Below, in pieces: positions 14,191-21,752 of a DNA stretch of 22,978 nt (position 1 is its first letter; every line of letters starts with the position of its first letter). The stretch comes from CAZART01 sp964487555 (GTDB lineage Bacteria > Bacteroidota > Rhodothermia > Rhodothermales > VXPQ01). Under the pieces are notes generated by a model. It worked only from the letters and a program-made list of their open reading frames with translations, did not search any database and was not told the origin of the DNA. The DNA lies in the NCBI GenBank assembly GCA_964487555.1, contig CAZART010000085.1, positions 1 through 22,978 of the forward strand. The letters are read 5' to 3'. A program made the translations under genes and the position numbers.

Positions 14191-15642
14191 TCACGTTTCC
14201 GACGGGCGCGGTGATGGGGACACTCGTCGGAAAAAATCGAAAAGTCTCTTTCTGAGCGGTGAAGTCGCGCGAAAGTCTTTCATGACGTAGAGCATGAGCC
14301 ACAGGCCCAGTGCCATCATGACCAGATTCGCCGCCCACATCCCAATCCAGGGGGTCAGAAATCCGCGATCGGCCAGTTTTTCGCCCTGTACGAGGGTAAC
14401 CCAGTAGAACAGAAAAATGCCGGTAGCCAGCCCGCCGACCGTTCCAAGCCCGCCTCGTCTGACGCTGAGTCCGAGCGGTGCGGCTATCAACATAAAAATA
14501 AGGCACGCCAGTGCGATCGAAAACTTCTTGTGTATCTCGACGCGGAAACGGTCAGCACGTTGCTTCTCCCAATCCGTGGTGCGGTGCGCCTCCTCGATCA
14601 CGGCGCGGGAGGAACGCGCGTGATTCACGGCGGCGTCGTAGATCAGCCGGTGCAAGGCGGCATCAGCCGAGCGAAGCGCGGTCCGGGTGGAAGGCTCGGC
14701 AGTGGCGGCCCGGGCGGGCGTCGGCAAGTCAGATTCAGAACCAAGGCCCTGGTGCGGTCGGACGAGTGTAAGGCCGCTCTGGACGATCTTACGCTCCGAC
14801 TCCTCTACGCTCCGGACCAGCGAATCCACCAGCCCGATCATGTCCCTTGTGCGCATCGTACGATCCGATCGATAGCCTTCGCGAGGATCGCTTCGCTCGA
14901 AGGCGAAGTCGGAAAGGTCCAGCGTCATCTCGTACCGGTCGAAGGCGAGACGTTCATAGCGTTCGTCTACGCCGGGTTTCTGATTTTTCAGGAGTCGGTG
15001 GACCTCGCCGTCCTCGAGCGTTAAGATGAGCTCGGTGCTTCCTTCGCGCGGGCGAATGAAGCCTTCCCGCGCTTTTATCGCGGCCTGCGCTCGATTGTCG
15101 TCGGTGTAGTCATAGATGAGCACGTCGTGCAGGCGATTCGTGCTTTCAGACATCTCCTGAACGAGGATACTGTACTTGTTCAGCCCATCATAGAAGACAC
15201 CCGCCCGCAATTCGAAGCCGGGTCGTTTCTGACGGATGTCGTGCCACAGATTGCGAGCACTAAAATTGGCCTCGGGAAGGACTATGTTGTTGAAATAGGT
15301 CATCCCAATCGTAAGGAACAGTCCCACCACCATAGTAGGCCACATGAGCTGGAGAGGGGAGATGCCCGCGGATTTGATAACCACATATGCCCGCGTTTCC
15401 GCGATGCGGCCAAACACCATCATCGTGCCGATCAGGATCGACATGGGCACGGCCAACACCACCATGTAGGCCAGGTTATAGGCAATTAGTTCGACGATGA
15501 CGAAGAAGGGGAGACCTTTTCCGGCAATATCGGGAAGGTACTTGATCAAGAACTGCATCAGCAGCAGAAACATCAGGGTGCCGAGCCAGCCCAATATGGG
15601 GCCGGGCAGCATCCGGAGAATCATGCCGTGAAGTCGTTTCAT
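14191..15642 (-). CDS. LptF/LptG-family permease (LPS export)
   Basis: This is an inner-membrane permease of the YjgP/YjgQ family, which with LptB drives lipopolysaccharide out of the inner membrane. From ATG 15642 it has 483 residues. It has three N-terminal helices (about 15-38, 50-80 and 97-118) with the loop RIAETRAYVVIKSAGIS, then a periplasmic beta-jellyroll domain and three C-terminal helices (from KFSIALACLIFMLIAAPLG). A Ser/Ala-rich polar insert before the C-terminal helices (around LPTPARAATAEPST) is longer than in enteric LptF or LptG. An in-frame start at 15699 would add 19 basic residues and cannot be excluded. LptF and LptG cannot be told apart here, so no symbol is given. Confidence 0.9.
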   Translation of the reverse strand: MKRLHGMILRMLPGPILGWLGTLMFLLLMQFLIKYLPDIAGKGLPFFVIVELIAYNLAYMVVLAVPMSILIGTMMVFGRIAETRAYVVIKSAGISPLQLMWPTMVVGLFLTIGMTYFNNIVLPEANFSARNLWHDIRQKRPGFELRAGVFYDGLNKYSILVQEMSESTNRLHDVLIYDYTDDNRAQAAIKAREGFIRPREGSTELILTLEDGEVHRLLKNQKPGVDERYERLAFDRYEMTLDLSDFAFERSDPREGYRSDRTMRTRDMIGLVDSLVRSVEESERKIVQSGLTLVRPHQGLGSESDLPTPARAATAEPSTRTALRSADAALHRLIYDAAVNHARSSRAVIEEAHRTTDWEKQRADRFRVEIHKKFSIALACLIFMLIAAPLGLSVRRGGLGTVGGLATGIFLFYWVTLVQGEKLADRGFLTPWIGMWAANLVMMALGLWLMLYVMKDFRATSPLRKRLFDFFRRVSPSPRPSET

Positions 15643-15897
15643 GCTTGCTCGGCGGGTGGGAGAGGAAATCGGGGCGCAGCGCCCGCGTGCTCGCGCCATT
15701 AACGTCGGTCGTCCTACGCTTGTTCAAGCGGAGCCGCATGGATCTGTGTACGTACAAACGGCGCCGCTTGTGACCCCCGGCGTCCGTCGGCGCACCCGTC
15801 CGGGCGGATTGGAGTCGATGATCGTGTCGCCACGTTTGGTTTGGAGGCGGCCATCCTCGCGGCATAAGGCGACCGTAAAAAATTCGGACTCGGTATA

Positions 15898-16551
15898 ATG
15901 CGCATGCACGTTCAGCGCTTTACATTCAATCCGTTCCAAACGAATTGCTTCGTGTGTTCGAGCGAGGGTGAAGCCGTCCTCATTGATCCGAGCAGTATGA
16001 CACCCGAGGAACTCCGCGCGGTGGACGATTACGTGGGCGATCACGATCTGGTCGTGCAACACCTGCTCCTCACGCACGCTCACATCGATCACATCTTCGG
16101 GTGCGCCTACTTCGCGAAGAGATTCGACATGAGCTTCCAGATGCACCGAGAGGACGTCCCACTTCTGGCCAATGCAGAGGAGCAGGCACGGATGTTCAGA
16201 GTCTCGATCGATCCTCCGCCCAGGACCTCAAATTTTCTCAAAGAAGGGGACGTGGTTCAGTTCGGTGGCGTGAGCCTGGGAGTTCTGCACACGCCGGGGC
16301 ATTCTCCCGGCTCGATCTGCTTCTATGACGAGCCGTCACGCGCCGTCATCTCCGGAGACGTACTGTTTCAGGGATCGATCGGCCGCACGGATCTATGGAG
16401 GGGCTCACTGCCGGAGTTGATGCGCTCAATTTTTGAAAAGCTGATGCCCCTGGGGGACGAGGTGCGCATATATCCGGGACACGGCCCTGAAACAACGATC
16501 GGCCGCGAACGGACATCTAATCCGTTCTTGACGGGCGGTTTTGCGGAGTAG
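15898..16551 (+). CDS. MBL-fold metallo-hydrolase (glyoxalase II-like)
   Basis: This 217-residue metallo-beta-lactamase-fold hydrolase has the complete metal site: His60-x-His62-x-Asp64-His65 (THAHIDH), His135 (HTPGHSPGS), Asp154 (ISGDVLFQGSIGRTD) and His195 (YPGHGPETT). The SIGRTD and GHGPxTTIGxE signatures place it in the GloB-like group of small thioesterase/hydrolases. The substrate is unknown; candidates are thioesters, and YcbL-like glyoxalase activity is possible. The ATG at 15898 is used, with a second ATG two codons later. It diverges from the LptF/G-type gene and converges with a small unknown gene. Confidence 0.93.
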   Translation: MRMHVQRFTFNPFQTNCFVCSSEGEAVLIDPSSMTPEELRAVDDYVGDHDLVVQHLLLTHAHIDHIFGCAYFAKRFDMSFQMHREDVPLLANAEEQARMFRVSIDPPPRTSNFLKEGDVVQFGGVSLGVLHTPGHSPGSICFYDEPSRAVISGDVLFQGSIGRTDLWRGSLPELMRSIFEKLMPLGDEVRIYPGHGPETTIGRERTSNPFLTGGFAE

Positions 16552-16565
16552 ATCTTAAGGTCTAC
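16548..16565. terminator. Possible bidirectional terminator between convergent genes
   Basis: GTAGATC (16548-16554) and GGTCTAC (16559-16565) form a 7-bp stem, with one G-T pair and a TTAA loop. The stop codons of both convergent genes lie in the arms. The T-tract is weak on both strands. Confidence 0.35.
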
Positions 16566-16834
16566 TTGATTCTGGTGAGGCGGGCACCCTGCACCGGTTT
16601 CACCATGACGACGAGCAGCTTCGTGCCCTCCGATTCGACGAGGCGCGGTACCGCGCTGCTGATGGTCCAACCATCAGCTAAAAACGCGGCGAGATCCGGG
16701 TGCTTGCTCACCGCTTCGCCATTTCGAAAGGGAACGAGCATGATCTTCGTAAGCGCCTTGTCCGGGCGAGCCGTCAGCTTTGCGAGCGTGGGTGTTACCG
16801 GGGCGGTAGTCGCCTCCTGACTTACCTTCTGCAT
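16562..16834 (-). CDS. Small hypothetical protein (90 aa)
   Basis: This 90-residue soluble protein is not recognised. The N-terminal 30 residues are Thr/Pro/Ala-rich and probably flexible. The core (31-85) reads as a small alpha/beta domain, with IMLVPFRNGEAVSKHPDL, a GWTISSAVPRLVESEG stretch and LLVVMVKP. The ATG at 16834 is preceded directly by AGGAG with no spacer, which is poor for initiation, so the exact start is uncertain; another ATG exists at residue 32. It lies downstream of bshA on the same strand, with a 179-bp gap containing a potential structured leader. Confidence 0.6.
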   Translation of the reverse strand: MQKVSQEATTAPVTPTLAKLTARPDKALTKIMLVPFRNGEAVSKHPDLAAFLADGWTISSAVPRLVESEGTKLLVVMVKPVQGARLTRIK

Positions 16835-16843
16835 CTCCTAATT

Positions 16844-16908
16844 CCGTCCAAACTGCCTGGGTGGGGCGTGGCCGACGTGCCCATATCTTTCATACTTCGG
16901 CTGGACGG
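16844..16908 (-). promoter_or_regulatory. Potential structured leader of the small hypothetical gene
   Basis: On the minus-strand RNA, CCGTCCA (16902-16908) pairs with TGGACGG (16844-16850), closing a 65-nt element. Inside it, GCCGA/TCGGC (16897-16901 with 16871-16875) directly abuts the closing stem, and a small GUAU/AUAU hairpin sits in its loop. The element ends 9 nt before the start codon, next to the ribosome binding site. It does not match a riboswitch class I know. Confidence 0.35.
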
Positions 16909-17013
16909 TTCTGGTGTCGCCAAATTTGATGCCGTCACAGCAGAGTTACATTCTCCCGGCATTCTCGTCGTGCTCGAGCATGGATGATCCTTCCAGACCG
17001 CTTCTCGGACGGC

Positions 17014-18171
17014 CTACACCGGCGTACTCGCCGGGTGCAGAGCTCCTTCAAGAATGCGCTCGTAGTACGATTCATACATCGGCACGATGCGATTTTGATC
17101 GAACTCGTCAATGGCGCGGCGCCGGGCCGCTTCTGCCATCCTGCGATGCAGGTCATCATCCAGAAGGATCTGTCTCGTACGATCAGTCAAGCCGTCGATG
17201 TCGCCGAGGCGGCAAAGAAAGCCTGTCTCGCCGTCGATGTTGAGTTCAGGCAGACCTCCGATGTCGCTTGATACGACCGGTACGGAGCATGCCATGGCTT
17301 CGAGTGCCGCGAGCCCGAAAGTTTCAGACCCGCTAGGCATGAGGAAAACGTCGGCGATCGAAAGAATCTCCTCAATGGGCTCCTGCTTACCGAGGAATCG
17401 GATATCGTCATACACGCCCAGCTCACGCGCGAGGCGCTGCGTCGGCATGCGATCAGGCCCGTCGCCGACGAGGAGGAGTTTCACGGGCATCCCTTCCTCA
17501 CGCAGTCGGTGAAACACGTGAACGACGTCGCCCGCCCGCTTCACGGGTCGAAAATTTGAGATGTGCACGAGCACTCGCTCTCCATCTGGGCAGAGGGCTT
17601 GTTTGAAGTGGCCCTTGTTCATTCGAACGAAGCGCTCCGTATCGATGAAGTTTGGGATCACCTCAATGTCGTCCTCTATGTCGAAGTGCTCTAGGGTCTC
17701 CTTTCGCAGATAACTCGAGACGGCCGTCACCCCGTCCGACTGGTTGATGGAATAGTTCACGACAGGCGCAAACGACGAGTCCTGGCCGACAATGGTGATG
17801 TCGGTGCCGTGAAGCGTGGTGACCACCGGCACGTGGATATTCTGCTTGTTCAGGATGTCGCGGGCAAGCACGGCGCTCGTTGCATGCGGCACCGCATAAT
17901 GCACGTGCAGGAGGTCGAGTTTTTCGAAACGCGCCACGTCCACCATCTTGCTCGTCAGGGCAAGGGAATAGGGCGGATATTCGAAGAGGGGATACACGTT
18001 AACATTGACTTCATGGAAAAAAATATTCTCGGTCACGTGGCCGAGACGAAAAGGCATGGAGTACGCAATGAAGTGTATCTGATGGCCCCGCTGAGCGAGC
18101 GCTTTGCCGAGTTCCGTGGCTACAACTCCACTGCCTCCGTAGACAGGGTAGCAGGTGATGCCGATTTTCAT
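17014..18171 (-). CDS. bshA: N-acetyl-alpha-D-glucosaminyl L-malate synthase (bacillithiol biosynthesis)
   Basis: BshA joins UDP-GlcNAc and L-malate in the first step of bacillithiol synthesis, the low-molecular-weight thiol of Firmicutes and many Bacteroidota. The 385 residues form a GT-B glycosyltransferase of family 4. The N-terminal domain starts MKIGITCYPVYGGSGVVATELG, has HVHYAVPHATSA and TTLHGTDITIVG, then VIPNFIDTERF at the domain hinge. The C-terminal domain has HISNFRPVKR, LLVGDGP and the EX7E motif Glu283...Glu291 (SETFGLAALEAM). All of these follow the BshA pattern rather than generic GT4. No bshB or bshC is in the window. The start at 18171 gives the canonical N-terminus. Confidence 0.95.
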   Translation of the reverse strand: MKIGITCYPVYGGSGVVATELGKALAQRGHQIHFIAYSMPFRLGHVTENIFFHEVNVNVYPLFEYPPYSLALTSKMVDVARFEKLDLLHVHYAVPHATSAVLARDILNKQNIHVPVVTTLHGTDITIVGQDSSFAPVVNYSINQSDGVTAVSSYLRKETLEHFDIEDDIEVIPNFIDTERFVRMNKGHFKQALCPDGERVLVHISNFRPVKRAGDVVHVFHRLREEGMPVKLLLVGDGPDRMPTQRLARELGVYDDIRFLGKQEPIEEILSIADVFLMPSGSETFGLAALEAMACSVPVVSSDIGGLPELNIDGETGFLCRLGDIDGLTDRTRQILLDDDLHRRMAEAARRRAIDEFDQNRIVPMYESYYERILEGALHPASTPV

Positions 18172-18282
18172 GTAGGTCGCCGTTCTTTCAGGTTACTTTT
18201 TCATGCGATAGTCTGAAACGGAAATTGTTACGGGTTGGTTCGGGTATCGCCGTGCCAGAAACTCGTCTATCCAGCGCATGTT

Positions 18283-18305
18283 GCAGGGCCCATCGAAGGC
18301 CCTGC
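18283..18305 (+). other. Hairpin upstream of the outer-membrane protein gene
   Basis: GCAGGGCC (18283-18290) and GGCCCTGC (18298-18305) form a perfect 8-bp stem with a 7-nt loop, 38 bp before the ATG at 18344. No T-tract follows. It is likely part of the 5' untranslated region and may stabilise the mRNA. Confidence 0.45.
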
Positions 18306-18343
18306 CTCACGCAATCCCTCCAATCCAATCGAGCAAAACAGCC

Positions 18344-18976
18344 ATGCCGCGACGAGTTACCGTACCTGCATTCTCACTGCTCCTATTCATCTGCCTCACC
18401 GGCGCCGAAGCGGCGCGTGCGCAGGGAGTGGGAATTTCGGTAGGTGCTAACTTCACCGCGCTGAGCGACATCGAAACCAGCAGCGGTGAAGCGACCTTCG
18501 ACAACGCATCCGGCTGGCATATTCATCTCTGGTTCGATCTGCCGCTTGGCCCGATCGCTGTACGTCCCGGTCTACGGTATATGGACTTGGGCGAACTGTT
18601 TGAACTGGGTTCGGTTGAGAACCGCGCCGTTGGCGGCACCGCTGATCAGGTGGTCACGTTGCTTGAAATTCCGATAGACGTGCGATTCCGTCTCGGATTG
18701 CCCATGATTACCCCGTACGTTATGGCCGGCCCGGTCTTGCGCTTTCCGGCGGGATCGGACGATGATGATCGCCTTGAATCGTTCAGCCTGGCGGGCGGAG
18801 CCGGCATCGGGCTCGAGCTCGGCCTGGCCGGCCTGAAGCTCTATCCGGAGCTGAAATATACGTTTGGGATCACCCGCTTCACGCAGGACTCCTACGAGAT
18901 AGGCGGCGTGACGATTTCGCCCGATGAGGACCAGCGCCTGAACGCCGTGATGCTGTCGATCGGCCTCGGACTGTAA
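18344..18976 (+). CDS. Outer-membrane beta-barrel protein
   Basis: The 210 residues start with a signal peptide (MPRRVTVPAFSLLLFIC through ARAQG, cleavage near residue 27). Alternating amphipathic strands follow and end in a C-terminal strand (NAVMLSIGLGL), as expected for a small outer-membrane barrel of the OMP_b-brl/PorT-like type. Repeated Gly/aromatic patterns, such as PGLRYMDLGELF, PYVMAGPVLRF and LKLYPELKYTFGITRF, mark the strands. I chose the ATG at 18344 because it starts the signal peptide; a start at 18278 would place 22 unrelated residues before it and run through a hairpin. It diverges from bshA and converges with a sigma-like gene. The cargo or role is unknown. Confidence 0.88.
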   Translation: MPRRVTVPAFSLLLFICLTGAEAARAQGVGISVGANFTALSDIETSSGEATFDNASGWHIHLWFDLPLGPIAVRPGLRYMDLGELFELGSVENRAVGGTADQVVTLLEIPIDVRFRLGLPMITPYVMAGPVLRFPAGSDDDDRLESFSLAGGAGIGLELGLAGLKLYPELKYTFGITRFTQDSYEIGGVTISPDEDQRLNAVMLSIGLGL

Positions 18977-18984
18977 CGTGCACG

Positions 18985-19014
18985 AGGGAAAGAAGAAGGT
19001 CAGAATCTTTCCCT
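18985..19014. terminator. Probable bidirectional terminator
   Basis: AGGGAAAGA (18985-18993) and TCTTTCCCT (19006-19014) form a perfect 9-bp stem with a 12-nt loop between convergent genes. There is little T-tract on either side, so efficiency is uncertain. Confidence 0.5.
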
Positions 19015-19020
19015 ACCCAT

Positions 19021-19734
19021 TTATCGCGGCGCAGGATGCTCCGTCTCTTCCTCTTCCCCTTCGCGCTCCCTCAGGCCCACCCGCGCCTTTTCCAACAGCT
19101 CGGCAACGGCAATGGGAGTCCGATTGATCGTGAAGGCGACCTCCGGCAAAGACATCTCGAATTCATCGTGCAGCGTCAGTACGTGACGCCTTTCCGTTTC
19201 CTGTTCGACAAAATCGCGATCGCTCGGCTGCTCGACGTCAAGGCGGAGACGTTCCTGGTCATCTTCCAGCGGCACTTCCACCTCATCCGGCTCCTGTGAT
19301 GGGATGACGTCTTCCCAGAGGAGTTCTTGATCCGGCTGATACCAGTCCCAGAACCATTCTTCCGTGTCGTGGGCGGCCGGGTTATCGGGCACAGGCTCGT
19401 CAAGCGATATACTTTTTTCGAGCCGATACTCACGGAGATTGTTGACCAGGCCCCGCATTACGCGGTACTGAGTACCAAGCAGCCAGCTCCGTAGACTCAT
19501 CTGCCGAGGCTTCACGTTCCGATGCTCCCACGCGTGAATGAGAGCTTCTCCGGCAATCTCCTCCGGTGTGAAGTCCTCTTCGTGGAGATAGCCGCGCTCG
19601 ACGTAAAATTCGAGGTCGCTTCGAGCGGCCCGTATCATCTCTTGGGCGATGGGCTCGACGAGCTGCCGATATGCCTCCTCGTCAGATCCTTCGAGGATTT
19701 CGTGCCAATCTTCCACTGCTCGCTGCTCACTCAC
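19021..19734 (-). CDS. Divergent sigma-70-family (ECF-like) protein with acidic linker
   Basis: From GTG 19734 the protein has 237 residues. Residues 20-110 resemble sigma region 2: SDEEAYRQLVEPIAQEMI, EEIAGEALIHAWEHR, then SLRSWLLGTQYRVMRGLVNNLREYR and SISLDEPVP. Residues 182-223 resemble region 4, a helix-turn-helix: RRHVLTLHDEFEMSLPEVAF and NRTPIAVAELLEKARVGLRE. A linker of about 70 very acidic residues, rich in Trp, Asp and Glu, lies between them. The GTG is preceded by GAGGGA; an in-frame ATG at 19857 would add 41 residues of AT-rich, leader-like sequence and is less likely. The role is probably transcription of a stress or envelope regulon. No anti-sigma gene is adjacent, which leaves the function open. 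Confidence 0.65.
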   Translation of the reverse strand: MSEQRAVEDWHEILEGSDEEAYRQLVEPIAQEMIRAARSDLEFYVERGYLHEEDFTPEEIAGEALIHAWEHRNVKPRQMSLRSWLLGTQYRVMRGLVNNLREYRLEKSISLDEPVPDNPAAHDTEEWFWDWYQPDQELLWEDVIPSQEPDEVEVPLEDDQERLRLDVEQPSDRDFVEQETERRHVLTLHDEFEMSLPEVAFTINRTPIAVAELLEKARVGLREREGEEEETEHPAPR

Positions 19735-20015
19735 GTCGGATCCCTCGCTGTGTTGGTGCTCTGGTTTGTAGGCGCGTCTTTCTTCTATAAACGTGTGCAA
19801 ATAACGGGAGTTTAGGCGCAGCGGTAACGAAAAAGACACGTGGGGAGATCGATGCACCCTTCACCGGACCCGGTGTAGCTTTCTCCGTCCGTGGTGATCA
19901 CGGCAGGCGTTCGAGAGGATTGGATTTGGCGGATATGCCGGACCTCGCGAAACGAAGGTGTGGCATGCGTGTCCGCCGGAAGCTGTACTCGCATCGACGT
20001 GGACCGATCGCGCCG

Positions 20016-20477
20016 TCAGTCGCCTGCGCCGTTCACCTGAAAGTGGGCCTCATAAAGGAGCGCCGTCTCCACCGATTCATGCTCCCTGAGGCCGGCAAGA
20101 AAAGCTTTCACGCGTTCTCGAAGACGCGGAAGATGGACATCGCTCGGCAGGCTGTACGATTTCACCATCCGAATGATATCAGAAAGATCCGATAACATCC
20201 GGCTGTGCGCCACCTTTAGATGGTTGATGGAGTTCGACGATTCAGGCGCCAGGCGCAGGAGATCGTCGATAAACCCGCCTTCTTCTTCGAGATCGAAATG
20301 CTTCGCCAGCTGATTTTGAAAATCCCGCAGATGCGAAAGAGCCGTCAACTTCCAGGGGAAAAATTCCAGCGAGTCCATGTCGTCGTCCACGAACGTGGTC
20401 AACTCTGCGCCAAGGCGGCGGAGGCGCTTATGAGCGGCCTCGACACGCAAGCCGATATCGGTGTTCGGAGTAAGCAT
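20016..20477 (-). CDS. Hemerythrin-like (HHE) domain protein
   Basis: This 153-residue four-helix protein carries hemerythrin-like metal ligand candidates: His16 (EAAHKRL), His60 with Glu64-66 (KHFDLEEEGG), His86 and His91 (INHLKVAHSRM), and His133-Glu134 with Glu137 (REHESVE). The pattern fits HHE proteins, which bind a di-iron centre and act in oxygen, NO or oxidative-stress sensing or iron-cluster repair. The start is supported by GGAGG 8 nt upstream (20486-20490 plus). There is no signal peptide or membrane helix, so it is cytoplasmic. It lies downstream of a cell-wall hydrolase gene on the same strand and upstream of the sigma-like gene. A regulatory link to the latter is only a possibility. 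Confidence 0.82.
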   Translation of the reverse strand: MLTPNTDIGLRVEAAHKRLRRLGAELTTFVDDDMDSLEFFPWKLTALSHLRDFQNQLAKHFDLEEEGGFIDDLLRLAPESSNSINHLKVAHSRMLSDLSDIIRMVKSYSLPSDVHLPRLRERVKAFLAGLREHESVETALLYEAHFQVNGAGD

Positions 20478-20617
20478 CTCTCGTACCTCCGAATAGATGT
20501 AGAATCTCTAGCGAAGATCACGCAGGGGCAGCGTGGATGATTCATAGTACGACAAACGACGCCGGATATCCCGAATTCTGCTTGTGCTTTCAAGTCAAAA
20601 TCGAAACGGCGTCTCTG

Positions 20618-21301
20618 CTAAGACACGTCGTCGTAGAAGCGGAAACGGCGCTGATCCAGCGCGAAGCTACGCTCGGGAAGAACAGGCGTTTTGCCGAGCG
20701 CCCACTCCGGATGACTGCCTCCGACCATAGAACGCTCACTGTAGAAGTGGCGTGTTGTTTTTGAGAACGGGCGATACGAGGCCCCTGCCTGCCGCACAGA
20801 ACGGGCAACGGCCAGGGCATGCTGCCAGCTGCGAATTTGCGACGAGGGGTCCAGGTCCGAATAGAACCACCGCTTGCGGCTACCCGGGTTAAAGGCGCTG
20901 AATTGATAGGGATCGAGCACGACGTCGCGGTAGGATGCCCGGCCGCGATACTTTGTCTCGACGCGATTGCGAACAACCCAGGCGACGAGCTCCATCTCAT
21001 TCGGACGCTTGGTCTCGGAATAGATGCAACGCGCCAGCCAGAGCGTCTCCGAATCGATCTCGTCCGGTGCTAGCGGCTTGATCTTTTGCGGATTATCCCG
21101 AATCGTGGCAACGAACTCCTCGAACTTCACATCGGTCGTTCGAATGTCGTGAAGCGTAATCTTGGGATCGGCCGTGCCTTTTACGGGTACGAAACTGCTC
21201 GAGAGAGTCTTGCCAAGGAGATTGTCATGAAGGGCAAAAGACCCAATGAAAAGAAGCAGGAGCGCAACTAGGAGATATCCTGGTAAATGCGTTTTGCTCA
21301 T
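20618..21301 (-). CDS. SleB-like cell-wall hydrolase, membrane-anchored or exported
   Basis: From ATG 21301 the protein has 227 residues: an N-terminal hydrophobic segment (8-24, a signal peptide or anchor), a linker, and a C-terminal hydrolase domain (about 85-225). The domain has LWLARCIYSETKRPNEMELV with candidate catalytic Glu96, then AWVVRNRV, DPYQFSAFNPG and HFYSERSMVGG. These follow the order of the SleB/CwlJ (Hydrolase_2) family, which cleaves peptidoglycan as a lytic transglycosylase. Outside spore formers such proteins probably act in wall remodelling. An in-frame start at 21391 would put 30 unrelated residues before the signal segment, so the later ATG is preferred. Confidence 0.85.
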   Translation of the reverse strand: MSKTHLPGYLLVALLLLFIGSFALHDNLLGKTLSSSFVPVKGTADPKITLHDIRTTDVKFEEFVATIRDNPQKIKPLAPDEIDSETLWLARCIYSETKRPNEMELVAWVVRNRVETKYRGRASYRDVVLDPYQFSAFNPGSRKRWFYSDLDPSSQIRSWQHALAVARSVRQAGASYRPFSKTTRHFYSERSMVGGSHPEWALGKTPVLPERSFALDQRRFRFYDDVS

Positions 21302-21752
21302 GGTAACCACGCTGTGGGTGAAACGATGACCGCTATCCGTGTCTCGTTGGAGATCGAAGGCGCAGTTACGACCTGCCCCGGATCGTAACAACCACGCAGC
21401 TTGTGTTAAAGGCGATCAACGATGCGTTCGAAGGGAGGTTTCCAAGAACGGAACAATTGTTAATCTCTTTATACATACTGACTTACACGCTGTCGTGGGC
21501 GGTTTCATGCGGCCTTCATCGTATGCCTATTTTGAGACTCAATCGTGTCAATATCGGCGACAACTTGGCAACCACTCTATCCCGAAACATCATAAAAGCT
21601 GATTCTGAGCGGTTTGCAGGACACGCGGATCACCTTAGTACGATGGCAAACGAGCCACCGGCGTTCGCCAATTTGTCGAGTTTGGCCAGATCTTTACGAT
21701 TGAGCCTCTACGCGAAGCGAGAAACAGGCCTTCCGCAACTCTCGTGCCGAAG
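21302..21752. other. 451-bp divergent intergenic region
   Basis: This lies between the SleB-like gene (-) and pdxB (+). It should hold both promoters. AT-rich stretches occur around 21450-21480 (TTGTTAATC, TTTATACATACTG) and 21530-21600. No pair of boxes with good spacing was found, nor a terminator, RNA gene or repeat. An open frame of 117 codons here lacks coding character. Confidence 0.5.

Noticed and set aside
15894..15899. TATAAT just before the MBL-fold hydrolase
   Set aside because: It overlaps the ATG of the gene itself (15898), so it cannot be the -10 box for this start. No -35 box is evident.
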